Shown in pieces: positions 37,433 through 50,145 of a DNA stretch of 64,000 nt (the first letter of the stretch is position 1; each line of letters opens with the position of its first letter). A program made the translations under genes and the position numbers. Below the pieces are notes generated by a model. That model was not told where the DNA came from. It ran no database searches and was given only the letters and a program-made list of their open reading frames with translations. The DNA comes from Rutpela maculata (Eukaryota > Arthropoda > Insecta > Coleoptera > Cerambycidae): contig OW386290.2 of NCBI GenBank assembly GCA_936432065.2, positions 55,074,843-55,138,842 on the forward strand. The letters run 5' to 3'.

Positions 37433-37857
37433 TGTAACGTATTTCCACCCTTAGGAAACTACCCCTTGCAAATTCCGTGGGTTCCAAAAATTATAACAAG
37501 AGATGTCCACTAATACACTTTATTAATTAACTTACTGGATACTTCACAATTCTATTATTAATTTGAATGAACTTTACTGACTAAAAATAACAATGTTTAT
37601 CACTTTTTTTTCACTTTCGAGTCTTAACCTCACTTGTCAAATCCAAATTTCTCTACTTTCTGTACTTTCTCAACTACTTGCCGAGAATGCGGTCGGTCGT
37701 TTATACCTAAAAATGACAGATCTTGATTTTTCTGTGATGACGCCACCATTCTCTAGATAATTCCAGATGTCATCACTCTAGAACTACTACTGGTAGGTTC
37801 TTTCTCGAGTAGGTACAAATACATCTGAATTAATTGAAAGGGTTGCAACACATCACA
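37433..37857 (-). repeat. 5' LTR
   Basis: A 425-bp long terminal repeat, partner of 35087-35511. It differs, for example, in CGTATTTCC against CGTGTTTCC and CTACTTGCCG against CTACTCGCCG. Confidence 0.92.
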
Positions 37858-37861
37858 ATAA

Positions 37862-38589
37862 GATACGGCTCGGCGGTGGTCCTAGTATAGTTTCATTAAA
37901 CTGCAAGTGTAAGTTGAGCAATAATTGGAAACAAGTTCTTTTTAGTCGTTAATTTGAAGAATATATATATTTCTATAATAATAGTAATTCATTCGTCACA
38001 TAAAATTCCATACACAAGGTTGTATAAAATTTATCGAACGAGTCCAACATTCAGGAGGAATACAAATAGCATAAATAGTATAAACATATAATTATTATAA
38101 ACATATAATTATTATAAACATAGTACAAATAACATAAATTGTATAGACATAGTTCAAAAATAAAATAAGTAATTGTAAAATTATAAAGCAACACACAATC
38201 CAGTGAAATTAGACTTTTCTGATCTAACAAAATATATCCTTCATTTTTTTTAAATCGATTTATTTTGGTGTTTTAAAGAAAATATTAAAAATCGACAACG
38301 AGATCACTACGGCATAAAAAAATATTCAAGGTTAAAGTTCACAAAAAACGTTTTTTTGCGAATATCGCGCTTTCTAAGGCTCAGAGGCCAATTGAGGTTA
38401 TTATGAAAATGAAAGATAATGAAATTGCGCACAAAAATGATCTCTTCCACTTTTTATGTACAATGAATGGTTTAGGTAAAAATGTGTTTCAAAGTTTTCG
38501 CGCAAGGCATAATATGCTCCATTTCATATAGTTTATACATAGAATACGTGCTTGTTCTATTAGTAGAGTGCATTAATACGCTTATTGTG
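37862..38589. other. Unassigned AT-rich sequence
   Basis: Short repeated ACATAATTATTATAAACAT-type units lie near 38090-38150. Otherwise nothing recognisable. Confidence 0.4.
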
Positions 38590-38708
38590 ACTTCCGTGGG
38601 GGTTTCGTTGTTACAAGCTTAATTTGATATAAAATTAATGATGATATACTGATGTTTCAAAATCTCGAAGCCGCCAAAAAATGTCCTACTCAAAAGGTCA
38701 TTATAATC

Positions 38709-38928
38709 GGCACGGCACGGTAGCTCAATCGGTTAAGGCGTATTGAGTGGCGAATACGCTGATCGACTCGCTACCGCGCTCTGGGTTCGACCCCCAGCCC
38801 CGGTATTGACAACACCGGGGGGTGTGGATGTATGTCTGGTTTTTCCGAATGCGTACCCCCCTTCCTGACAGCCTTGGCTTTGGATTTGGGGGTTGTCTAC
38901 TATCTGTGGTGTGTTTATGTTTATGTTT
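38709..38928 (+). mobile_element. tRNA-derived SINE
   Basis: The head resembles a tRNA gene: box A TAGCTCAATCGG (38721-38732) and box B GGGTTCGACCCC (38783-38794), which would be an internal Pol III promoter. The long gap between them recalls a tRNA with a long variable arm. A GC-rich body follows (CCCCGGTATTG and ACACCGGGGGG can pair), and the 3' end has (TTTATG)n. AATC is duplicated at 38705-38708 and 38929-38932. The opposite arm of the composite (about 47225-47235) lacks it and shows the uninterrupted sequence. Confidence 0.88.
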
Positions 38929-39112
38929 AATCAAACAACGAGTTATTTCTTAGTGAATTAGGTGTTTTGATATTTCTACTTTTGAGTAATAGCAAATCCT
39001 TTTAACCATGAATAGAACTAGTCAAAATAAGTAGATTTTCGAACAGACCCACCTCGAGAAATCATGCCTGCTCCCCCTTCCCCCCCAAGGGGCTGCCTGT
39101 ATCTGCCCATAT

Positions 39113-40000
<888 letters not shown>

Positions 40001-40008
40001 CCAGCAAA

Positions 40009-40378
40009 TAATGCTGCGTCCGTACATGTGCACGATACCATACACTGCTGCGTCCTGTACAATACTGCGTCTGTATACCGGACGCAGTATTGTTTTCCCG
40101 TATTATCTTCAACAAATCTCTGAAATGGTCGATTTTCAGCACCTCAAAATGTTCTTCGTCTCCTGGGCTATATGTAGACATAGAAATAAATTCTGTTTCG
40201 TTTCAATTAAGCAAAATATCGACCCGAGTTTTTTTTGGATTCGGACGCAGTATCATATGTTCCGTGAAACTAAAAGTATATTTTTAGTTCCATCGAATTA
40301 TGTTTGGGGGCGCATAGATTTGTGAACAGAAATATTCTTCAAATATTCTCTATTCAAAAATCGTATAATGCTGCGTCC
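40009..40378. repeat. Left cluster of GGACGCAG motifs
   Basis: GGACGCAGYATTG or its inverse AATRCTGCGTCC occurs at about 40013, 40046, 40062, 40081, 40243 and 40370, in both orientations and with few changes (one reads CTGCGTCTG). Subterminal motif clusters in DNA transposons are often transposase-binding sites; that role here is inference. Confidence 0.8.
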
Positions 40379-41053
40379 GACATTTGACAACACTGGCTAA
40401 TAAATATCTAGTCATTCTTTCATTCTTACTTGGAAAGCCGGTGAGTTCGAATTATTGTAACTTGCACCTTACCGCAGTTCGGCACTCAACGTGACATTTT
40501 CAGATGATTAAAGAGAATGAACATACAAAGGCAGTCAGTCTACAGGACACTATACTAATTTTATGGTTACTGTTTTGAATAAGGAAATAGGAGAATTACA
40601 GACAATATTGTGAATGTAAATAGGATTACAAATATTAATAAGATATTGTAGGTAATATTCTAGATATGCTAAGTTAGGAGCAAAAAAACCTATGCCTAAT
40701 ATATACTACTTTTGGTTATTTTATCTACTCTTATTAGGGTATATACTAATTAATGAACTGCTTTTGAACAATTAATAGTATCCATAAACAAATAACGTGA
40801 GTTACAATGAGTGAGTTATTATAAATCACCAGGTTACAGTGCCAATCACCTTTATCTTCATGCCTAGCCTGTCCAATCGACGTAACGCGCTTCACGAAGG
40901 TGTGGCTCTGTCCGAGAGAAATTCTTAAATTAATTTAAATTAAATTAAATTAAATTTTACCGTCAATTATATTAATAAAGAAACTGAGTACCTAACTTAA
41001 ACAAAATTTTCTCAATTTAATATTTATTGTTGTAATCGTAAAAAAAGTATAGT

Positions 41054-41157
41054 ATTCAACTTGCGGTAATGGTAATAACTCACTTGATGAATTACAGCAC
41101 TCGCCTGCGGCTCGTACTGTAAACTTCATCTGCGTGAGTTATTACCATTCGTTGAAT
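41054..41157. repeat. 104-base hairpin
   Basis: ATTCAAC...GGTAATGGTAATAACTCAC pairs with GTGAGTTATTACCATT...GTTGAAT. An inner stem GATGAATTACAG pairs with CTGTAAACTTCATC, and the loop is GC-rich (CACTCGCCTGCGGCTCGTA). A short MITE or stem-loop element; no function assigned. Confidence 0.75.
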
Positions 41158-41239
41158 AATATACTAATAAGTTCATCAAATATTGTCAAATAGTGTGGTT
41201 TATTATAAGTCTAATAACTATAAATAGAACCATTATTAT

Positions 41240-41640
41240 ACCTTTTTGTTTGATAAAAAGGGGGTTGAAATTTTAGGTTTTTCCGGAAAGGTTAGATCTA
41301 GGTGCATGAAATTTGGCAGAAATATTTTTTGTTGAAATCTATTAGATCGTGTAAGAAGAAATTTCGATTTTCAATTTTTGAAAACGGGGGTGGTAGATGG
41401 TTTAAAACGCACCTGTATTTTTGAAATCGCGTAAGTCAGAAACGGGGAGGGGGAAGTTTTTAAGCATTTCGGAAACGGTTAGACCCAGAAGCATGAAATT
41501 TGACAGAAGTACTCTTTATTGGAATCTATTAGACAAGAGTAGGACGAAATTTCGATTTTCACTTTTTGAAGTGGTGAAAACGGGAGTGGTAGATGGTCTA
41601 AAGGGTACCCGTATCTCTGAAATCGCGTAAGTCAGAAACG
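41240..41640. repeat. Two tandem units of about 195 bp
   Basis: GCATGAAATTTGRCAGAARTA, GAAATTTCGATTTTCA, GGTGGTAGATGG and GAAATCGCGTAAGTCAGAAACG recur in order at about 41310-41445 and 41490-41640. A partial third start lies near 41740. Confidence 0.75.
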
Positions 41641-41774
41641 TGATATTCCAGCGACAGGCTTTCCTGAGGAAATGAGGAGACACGTATTCGACGGTTTTTA
41701 AAAAGAGACGCCGCGAACGGGTGAACAGGGAGACGGATGTTTTTAAGCATGAAATTTGACAGATACCCGCCCAT

Positions 41775-42091
41775 GTGCTCTGTGCGCAGTGGGTTTCCTC
41801 GACTTCAATGGATGCGCAGTGGGTTTCCTCGAGTGCAATGGATGCGCAGTGGGTTTTCCCGAGTACCATGTATGCATAGAAGTTTTCCTTGAATGCAATT
41901 AATGCGCAGTAGGTTTCTCCGGGTACCATGGATGCGCAGTGGATTTCCAGGAGTACTATTAATGCACACTGGGTTTCCTCGAGTACAATGGATGCGTAGT
42001 GGGTTTCCCCGAGCACCATGGATGCGCAGTGGGTTTCCTCAAGTGCAATGGATGCGCAGTGTGTCTCTCCGCGTAACGTGGAAGCGCAGGT
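41775..42091. repeat. 30-bp minisatellite, about ten units
   Basis: The unit is of the type GATGCGCAGTGGGTTTCCTC plus GAGTGCAAT. Because 30 is a multiple of three, a minus-strand frame (42019-41516) reads it as about eight ten-residue repeats such as MVLGETHYAS and IALEETHCAS. This frame has no recognisable start context or partner, so I do not call it a gene. The last unit runs into the RT fragment. Confidence 0.9.
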
Positions 42092-42845
42092 TGTTGCCGG
42101 TAACTAGAATGTTTGTATCATCAGCATAACAGATCACATGAACATTTGGTATTTTTTGTAGATGACTGACCACATAGTTAGTAAATATAATATATAAAAG
42201 TGGTCCCAAAATTGACCCCTGTGGAACTTCTTGTTTAATATCACAAATACTACTTTCAACTACACCAGCCATTTTTATAATTTGTGTCCTGTTGTCTAAA
42301 TAGAAGGAAAATATTTGTAAATCAGTTCCTCGAATATCGTATAGTGCTAGTTTGGCCTTAAGCAGCTGATGGTCTATCAAATCAAAAGCTCGTGAGAAAT
42401 CTTCGAAAAGACCTATAACTGATTTCTTGTTGTCTAAAGCTTTAATGGTTTTGTGATGAAAATCACACAATGCAGACTTAGTGCTTTTGCTTGTAGTGAA
42501 ACCATGTTTAGTAGGAGACAGTAACATGTTCTGATGTAAAAAATCTTACAATTGCTCCTTGAGATGAAGTTCTAAAATTTTAGAGAAACTACATAGTAGA
42601 CTAATGGCTCCATAATTATTATTATAGTGATTTGGATCTCCCTTCTTGTATAATGGAGAGACTATGGCTCTTTTAAATTTACTGGGAAATACACCTTTCT
42701 CTATAGAAAGGTATATTATATAACATAATGGACCGCTTATCGAATATTTGCATTTTTTAACCAAATTATTAGAAATATTATCATGACCACTAGAGTTTGA
42801 AGACTTTCATTTGTTTACAAGGAGTTCAACACCCTTAGTTGAAAC
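42092..42845 (-). pseudogene. RT fragment ending at the minisatellite
   Basis: Minus-strand blocks: KRAIVSPLYKKGDPNHYNNN, GFTTSKSTKSALCDFHHKT, GLFEDFSRAFDLIDHQLLKA (block A), EVPQGSILGPLLYIIFTN (block B) and VICYADDTNILVTGNN (catalytic YADD). A stop lies at 42543-42545. The coding sequence stops right after YADD, where the 30-bp repeats begin, so the C-terminal third is missing. Confidence 0.85.
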
Positions 42846-43559
42846 TGGAGATAGATATGAAAGAAAATAAATCCCCTCTTTTTCCGATAATATTTGGTTT
42901 CTGTTTTAGAGAAGAATTAAATTAAATTAATTAATTAAATTGATATTAAATATGAGCGCAAAAACTTTTATCTTCATAAAAACAGTTTTTAAAAATTCTA
43001 ACGTGGTAAAGTGTGGAAGCCATTTTTTTTACTAATTTTGGGGTGCTGAAAACGAATTCGTTGCCCGTTTTGGCGAAAAATCTAGGAAACACATTAAAAA
43101 ACAACTCTTATTTGCGTGCCATAAAGTGAAGGTTCTCGTTTTCCCAACCAAAAGTCATTTAAATAATTAATGAATTTTTTAATGTAATAAACAAGTAATA
43201 TTTTCTGAATAGAGATATGCACACCGTACACCTCAACTCCAAAAATGTGAGAAATATTCAGGGGTGAGAAATATTCATCTGAATTGACTAAATCACCTCA
43301 TTATGATAAAAAAACATCAAATTGGGTGATTAGGGATTTCTTTTGCAATTGAAATCAATAAAAACTCTAAAAAGATAAAATTCACCACCTTAATTGGTGG
43401 GGATGGGTGTAAGAGTATTCAGAAGTAATCACAATATAACCTGATAATAGCCATTTAACGAGGAGTAATAATGTAACTATACACCGTTCTTATGGGTGGT
43501 GAAGGGTGAGGGAAACGAGGGGGAGGGGTGGTGAATTTAGAATGTTTGCATCTTTTTTA

Positions 43560-45534
43560 CTTCCACATCCAGTGGAAGTATAGTAATGACAAACAAATTT
43601 TTAAAAATTTTTGTTGTTCAAATAGGCTTAGAATGTCATGAAACGTAGAGATTTTAAGTTTGAGCGAAAAAAAATTTCTGTCGGTGTGTCTAACTTTTTT
43701 TGTGCGCACGTTTACTCTGGAACCGTTTGAGATATTGACTTGAAATTTGGTATACATATGTACTTTAACGAGATCTGGAACTAGATTATATTTTCATCTT
43801 GTTTCGTCGAAGGGTTGGAGGGTAAATTTGGGGTAAATAGGTAAATCAAGCAGGTAAGAGTCCATAAAATTGGTATTTAGTATAAACAAGAGAAGCTAAG
43901 GGCTCAAAAAATTTTTTGGCATTAGTCACCCCCATTACCACCCCCACACCATTTTAAAAGGGGATGAAAAGAAAATGTGATTCAGTGTGTGTATGAGAAC
44001 CAGAAAACTCAAAATATTTTTTTACTTCATCCACCCCCATTACCACCCCCCATCACCACCCCCATCCAACTACTGATGTGGGGTATCGTTTTATGGGTTT
44101 TCGGGGTAGAGGATTTTAAATATTATACAGGGTGTAATCAGTTCCATGTCATTAAAAAAAAAAACTGATAATGGGGACCGACCAGACAAACAAAAAACCT
44201 TTATGACCCCTAGGGGCACTTTGAAAAAAACTGACCTAGGTCAATAATTTGAATATTAGGGTAGGAAACATTTTAGAACCACTGCCTTTCTGGGTCAATG
44301 GACGTGTAGTACTTCCCAATTATACAACTTTTAAATTGACATAAAAAAAGTGCAAAGATTACCGACCGACTCGTTTTCTCCGGGCGGTTCAAAGCAAAGA
44401 AGGGCAGCACCTTTGATGACCACCTCAACCGAACCAATTATAAAAATGTAAATAATTCGTTATCTCTTTTTGCAGAACTGCAAAAGCAAATGATGGGCAT
44501 AGAAGTTAAACACAGCATTTCTTTACATGTGTTTTTTAATTTAGAACAAAATGTTGGAGCTTTTATTGTTGTTTATAATTTATCAGATTTAAATGTGATT
44601 TATTAACATTTGTAACCTAAATGAGTGTTCTGTGTTAAAAGCTTAAAGAGTGAATAATTATTGCATGACATTGGGAAATAAAGAGTTAGACGTCTGAGAT
44701 ACGATAACATTTATTTAACGAATTGCCGATCAGGTATCTGAAACTAAAATATTCGATAAGTCTAGAACTTACCAATTTTGTTGATACCACAAAAAATAAT
44801 AATAATAAAAATAAAAACTTGGTCCAAAATCCAAAAAGTAACACAAAAAGGACGAACAAATATTGTCTGTATGTAATCAAGAACTTAACAACTTGAACGG
44901 TAAGTCAATAAAATAAATCTTAACTGTAAATACGTGGCCTAAAATTCAAAAGAACGAAAACAACGAACGGGTTCGACGTGTGTACTTAATGAAGTGCCCA
45001 CAGAAACTAAAATATTGCACAAGAGGGAGTATAGTTTTCTTCAGATCTACTAAGCACTCAGAAAACGCCGACGTCTTTCACCTTTACCGCAACGCTAAAG
45101 ACCTTACCTTGCCTACTTTTAAAAAGCCATAAAGAAGTATGATTATCAACTTGTATCCTCGCCAACGCGCGGTCTCTAACAAAGGAGCGCGATACTTTGA
45201 AAAAGCCGTATTAGCGTATTTGATGGTTAGAGGCGCCGACATACGCGAAAATAAAAGCCTATCCCAACATTCTAGCAGTTCTCAAACAATTTATTGAAAA
45301 CTTTCGAAATTTTTGTCTATTTTTTTTCTATATGGGTTTTAGACCCCATGTTATATAAGGTTTTTTGTTCGTTTAGTCGTTCCTCACCACTAGTTTTTTT
45401 TAATGACATGAAACTGATTACACCCTGTATTATTAAAGTTCCATAAACAATTATTTCCACATACACAATTTTTTCGTTGTGAGTGACTTGGATAGAAAAT
45501 ATGGATGTAGAAGTAGTGATTCCTTGGGCAGCGG
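43560..45534 (+). repeat. Dispersed 700-bp repeat, copy split by a TA element
   Basis: It begins CTTCCACATCCAGTGGAAG and ends GATTCCTTGGGCAGCGG, flanked by TTTTTA at 43554-43559 and 45535-45540. Own sequence is about 675 bases; the rest is the element at 44128-45427. Confidence 0.88.
44128..45427. mobile_element. TA-target element, CAGGGTGTAATC ends, long form
   Basis: A 1,300-bp element. Ends CAGGGTGTAATCAGTTCCAT and, read inward from the right, CAGGGTGTAATCAGTTTCAT. TA is duplicated (44126-44127, 45428-45429). Other copies of the host repeat read continuously across this point, which confirms the boundaries and fits Tc1/mariner-type insertion. No transposase. Two related versions of one internal block (about 44335-44460 and 45120-45250) suggest an internal duplication relative to the 505-bp copy at 54703-55207. 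Confidence 0.88.
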
Positions 45535-46741
45535 TTTTTACTTACCTAATGAAACTGAGTATTTTTAAAGAATTTCCTGCACTAAAGAATAACGTTTTCT
45601 TGCAAGTTCTAATATCAATTTCAATAAGAGTTGTTTTTTTTACTGTCTTCCCGATGTTTTTAGCCAATTTGGATGACAGATTCGTAATCAGCACCCCAAA
45701 ATTAGTAAAAATGTGGTTTCCACACTTCACTGCGGATGGGCCAAAAAAGGAGTTTTCCCTTGTTTCCCTCACCCTTCACCACCCATAAGAACGGTGTAAG
45801 TTACAATATGTAATATACGGTTATTTATTTATTAAAAAAAAAAACACAAAATTCCTTATTAAATGGCTATTATCAGGTTATAATGTGATTACTTCTGAAT
45901 ACTCTTATACATCCTCACCAATTAAGGTGGTGGATTTTATCTTTTTAGAGTTTCTATTGGTTTTAATTGCAAAAGAAATCCCTAATCACCCAGTTAGATG
46001 TTTTTTTGTCATAATAAGGTGATTTAGTCAATTCAGATGAATATTTCTCATCCCTGAATATTTCTCACACTTTTGGGGTGTACGGTGTGCTATCACTATC
46101 CAAAAAATATTAATTGTTTTTATATCAAAAAATTCTTTAATTATTTAAATGACTTTTGATTTGAAAAATGAGAATCTTCACTTTGTGGCACCCAAATGGG
46201 GGTTGTTTTTCATGTGTTTCCGAGACATTTCGCCAAAGCGGGTGACGGATTCGTTTTCAGCACCCCAAAATTAGTAAAAAAGATGGCTTCCACTCTTTAC
46301 CACGGATGGGCCAAAAAAGCGTTGTTCCTTACAAAAGAACAAATCCGAAGGCATTTATTATTAAACACATTTGTACTTCAAACTTCAAGAAACGTGGTTT
46401 TCAACTTTCAAGACTAAAACGCTTATCATTCGAGATATGTGCAAAAAGAAAGAGCAAGTAGCATATGCTCTCTCTTCTATTCTAAGGTGAACTTATCGCT
46501 TCCTGAAGGAGTAAATAAAAATGAACATCTATGCAAAATTTCATTGATCTCCTAAACATATCATTTTATATTGCAAATTTGAGGCTACTTTTAGTGCACA
46601 ATTGAAAAACTGATCCTAAAATAATAATCGACAGAAAAATCATATTTCGAATTCTACTGACATTTAGAAATAACTGACGGCTAGAGATTTGTTCTACTAC
46701 AAGTGCAATAGAATTATTAGGGTAAATATGACAACCGCGCC

Positions 46742-47024
46742 GGACGCAGTAATATACTAAGATTCACAAAAAGTAGTCATCTCGGACGCAGCATTGTATT
46801 GAAGAAAAATAAAATTATTCTCGGACGCAATAACGTGCTGTTTTTGAAAGGACGCAGTATTGTCTTGTATATTAAACTTTTTTATTTCTTGAGTTATTAC
46901 AATTTTAAAACCAGATGTTAACTGAATTTGATTAGCAGATTCAATATACTTCATTAGATTTGAGCTAACTAACGTATTTCTGGGAGACGCAGTAAGGTTG
47001 GCTTGTGAAAGGACGCAGCATTGA
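46742..47024. repeat. Right cluster of GGACGCAG motifs
   Basis: GGACGCAG-type motifs lie at about 46742, 46785, 46824, 46853, 46986 (AGACGCAG) and 47013, all in the same orientation, followed by TAATATA, CATTG or TATTG. This is the counterpart of the 40009-40378 cluster. Confidence 0.8.
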
Positions 47025-47343
47025 TAGCGGGATGTATATATATATATAGGCAGATACAGGTAGCCCCTTTGAGGGGGGGGGGGGGGGCAGAAGGAGCAGG
47101 CATGATTTCTCGAGGTGGGTCTGTTCGAAAATCTACTTATTTTGACTAGTTCTATTCATGGTTAAAAGGATTTGCTGTTACTTAAAAGTAGAAATATCAA
47201 AACACCTAATTCACTAAGAAATAACGTTTTTTGATTATAATGACCTTTTGAGTAGGACATTTTTTGACGGCTTTGAGATTTTGAAACATCAGTATAACAT
47301 CATTAATTTTATATCAAATTCAGCTTGTAACAACGAAACCTCC

Positions 47344-47639
47344 ACAGAACTTATTTTTATGCGTATATCTGGGCACCGAGCTCTCTACTATATGTATTTT
47401 ATTAGCTGATCGACATATATATTTACCGTCATATACAGTCATATTTGCTAAATCTTCACATTAAAATGTATGGGTTATATATTTACAATGTTTGACTTGA
47501 AATGTTAACACCAACTTTTTTATTTTTTCTTTCAATTTGAATCAAATTTTACTGAAGTATAGAATAACCTAGGATCTACTTATGGCCTGAAAAACATTCA
47601 CCTCCTACAAATGCAAAGCCACCTGCGATACCAAAATAT
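47344..47639. other. Unassigned sequence
   Basis: No recognisable element. Confidence 0.35.
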
Positions 47640-48044
47640 GCGGAGAAAATCAAGAAATCATATTAGGCATTTTTTTATCGGAAAATTTTGTTAATGAAAC
47701 TTGTTCAGGAATTACAGTAGCTGTCTTAGCAAAAAAAACAGGTTGAGCTTAATTTTTAAATTATGGAATTAATGTGTTTTTTTCGGGTCATCTTTTTATC
47801 TAATACCACCCTAGCAATCTTGTGCAATCTACGTGCTCAATTTTTATAAGGGCACTATAATCGTGATTTGTTTTTTGGTAAAAATGACATATATGCGGTT
47901 TTACGTATACTAACTAACAGACCATGGCTTACACAGAACTTATGAAATTCATCAGCACTCGTATTTGTCGTTCTAATAGCTAAATCGGCAATATCACCTA
48001 TTACATCAAAGTTACTATCATCTGCGTATAGAACTGTCAAAGTC
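47640..48044 (-). pseudogene. RT fragment
   Basis: Minus-strand translation gives MTVLYADDSNFDVIGD (catalytic YADD) near 47990-48040 and SADEFHKFCVSHGLLVS. After a frame change it gives IEHVDCTRLLG and a VLDKKMTRKKHINS-like block (block E) near 47770-47840. Only this middle piece remains. Confidence 0.8.
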
Positions 48045-48378
48045 GGACTGCACAGTGGTCCGAAAATAAAAAAAAGCGGTCAAAAATCTGATTTTTGTGT
48101 GAAAGTCTTTAAAAGGTCCATCACATTATAATAAAATTATTAAAAGAATTTACTGGTTCACGGGTGCCCTGCGGGGCTGAAATTTAGGGGTAGCAAAGGA
48201 TGCGATTTTAGATATTTTTTCTACTGAATGGCTTTAGAACAGGCTAATCAATGGCTAATAAGTAATTTTAGAAGATAAATTAGGTGGGGTGGCTTTTAAT
48301 GGTACAATTGTTTACAGTTTTCTCAACCGCGAAACGTTGTAAATCGCACAAATAAAGTTAAATAATTATTATATAACA

Positions 48379-48821
48379 TTAAATTACAAATTTAAAAAAA
48401 ACCCTGACACAAAAATATCGACTAAATAACTACTATATAAAAAAAAAATTAATACAACTTTAAAAATTATGAAATAATTTTGATTCCTTATACGAACTCT
48501 TATGATTTATTTAAATCCAGCTTACATTTTCTTTATGTCCTCAAGATTTGCTTTCTTATACGCATGAATATATCGGGAGCTGCTGTTTTGAATATAACTA
48601 TTTTGTAGTTCGTCTTTACAGCAGCCCCCGACATATTCGTGCTTATAAGAAAGCAAATCTCAAGGACATAAAGAAAATGTAAGCAGGATTTAAATAAATC
48701 ATAAGAGTTCGTATATGGAATCAAAATTATTTCATAATTTTTAAAGTTGTGTTAATTTTTTTTTATTGTAGTTATTTAGTCGATATTTTTGTGTCGGTTT
48801 TTTTTTAAATTTGTAATTTAA
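48379..48821. mobile_element. 443-bp palindromic MITE
   Basis: Arms of about 205 bases end TTAAATTACAAATTTAAAA and contain ACACAAAAATATCGACTAAA, ATTTCATAATTTTTAAAG-type and GCAAATCTCAAGGACATAAA blocks. The loop is about 25 bases near 48595. TTAA is present at both ends, but the terminal bases are not typical of piggyBac. Non-coding. Confidence 0.8.
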
Positions 48822-49004
48822 TTTAATTTTATACTTTTTAAACTAAACAAATTCATACAAGCGTATTATTATATCACGAGTCTCACACAGAACATTTTAA
48901 CCTTTAAGCTGACGCGGTCCAATTTTGTATTCTACTAGTCGCCCACGGTCTACAAGACCGGTTCTATTATCAGTATATTTATGTGTTATATTTAATTTTA
49001 ATAA

Positions 49005-50145
49005 AAACTGCATCAAAATCGGATCTCCAGTTGAAGAGATATAAAGCCACAGACAGACAGACAGAGAGAGAGAGACAGAGAGAGAGAGAGACAGGCAGGC
49101 AGACATACAAACATACTAGTCAAAACTTTTTTTGGGTCGGGGGTTAAAAAATTGAAAATTTCAATGTATCTAATCGTACCAGTTTCATATGACCGAATCA
49201 AAATGTGTCCGAAATCATATTCGGCTACCATAATTGTCTGCACATTTTCAATTTTACTTCAATCAGACAATTTCTAGAGAAGTTCAACATGGCGTATTCA
49301 AGATGGCGACCAATCATCAAAATCTAATATGGCCTAAAACCTTCTCGACAAAATACTCTTTCAAATAAAAAAAAGTGCATCAAAATCGGATCACCCGTTG
49401 AAGAGATATGAAGCCACAGACAGACAGACAGACAAACAAGCAAACATGCGCGTCAAACTTATAACTCTTTTTGGGTCGGGGGTTAAAAATTAACTTCAAA
49501 CTTTTGGTTATTTTTTGGTGGTGCGTTAATTTCTTGGAGAAGTGTATATTCATTGCGTCGTTCCTATCCGATATAAAATTTATAGTTATACCGAATCCTT
49601 CACCATTTCTTAGAATGCAACGTATGAGCGAATACACTATACGATCAAATTATAATGTTAAAACTAAAAAATTTTGTCCGCCATCTTGGGGCGTCCGCCA
49701 TATTGAATTTAGTGTGACGTCATTTTATTTTCGTATTCTTCTTAGCAAACTCTTTCATTTGATACCCATATCATGAGGGTGCATAAAAAATAACTGATTT
49801 GGAATGACGTCACTTGGCTAACATGCATTGTCATCCAAACTAAACGTGTATGCAAAATTTCAGCTCAATCGGTTGGGGATAACTATTTTAAAATTCAGTT
49901 GCAAGATTTGACCCACAAGAACAAGGCAAGTTAAATAAAAGCTTGTAATCGAGATGGTGACCAAACATCAAAATCTGATATGGCAAAAACCTTCTCGACA
50001 AAATACTCTTTCAAATAAAAAAAGTGCATCAAAATCGGATCACCCGTTGAAGAAAGGTATGAGGCCACAGACAGACAGGCAGACAGACATACAAACATAC
50101 GCGTTAAACTTATATCCTCTTTGGGGGTCGGGGGTTAATAAAATA
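49005..50145. repeat. Three copies of a (CAGA)n-bearing repeat
   Basis: GTGCATCAAAATCGGATCAC, CCGTTGAAGAGATATGAAGC, a (CAGA)n or (GAGA)n run, then TTTTTGGGTCGGGGGTTAA occurs at about 49005-49147, 49370-49490 and 50020-50140. In the last two copies the similarity begins earlier, with ACCTTCTCGACAAAATACTC. Non-coding; reminiscent of other microsatellite-bearing insect repeats. Confidence 0.8.

Larger units (their letters stand above)
35087..37857 (-). mobile_element. LTR retrotransposon, internally deleted, Gypsy-type
   Basis: Two 425-bp direct repeats (35087-35511 and 37433-37857), differing at about ten positions by eye, enclose 1.9 kb. ATAA is duplicated at 35083-35086 and 37858-37861. The LTRs begin TG and end CA. 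Read on the minus strand, the order is 5' LTR (37433-37857), primer-binding site, gag, integrase tail, polypurine tract, 3' LTR. A 4-bp duplication fits Gypsy/Ty3. Protease, RT and RNase H are absent. Confidence 0.92.
43001..46305. repeat. Foldback element split by later insertions
   Basis: The left arm (43003-43525) and right arm (45770-46304) are inverted copies with GGAAGCCAT, GGGGTGCTGAAAACGAATTC, AATATTCATCTGAATTGACT, GGGTGATTAGGGATTTC and CCTGATAATAGCC. A second partial copy of the end block (AGCACCCCAAAATTAGTAAA) lies at about 45690. Between the arms sits the 700-bp repeat with its own passenger. No coding sequence. Confidence 0.8.

Noticed and set aside
38709..38800. A functional tRNA gene
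   Set aside because: Box A and box B are present, but the cloverleaf is not convincing, and a body, a TTTATG tail and an AATC duplication show it is a SINE.
48053..48070. A second CACAGTG (Transib-like) end, CACAGTGGTCCG
   Set aside because: It lies at the break of the RT fragment, but no inverted partner or 5-bp duplication was found.
48379..48821. piggyBac MITE because of TTAA at both ends
   Set aside because: The terminal bases inside TTAA do not resemble piggyBac ends, and TTAA is expected by chance in such AT-rich DNA.
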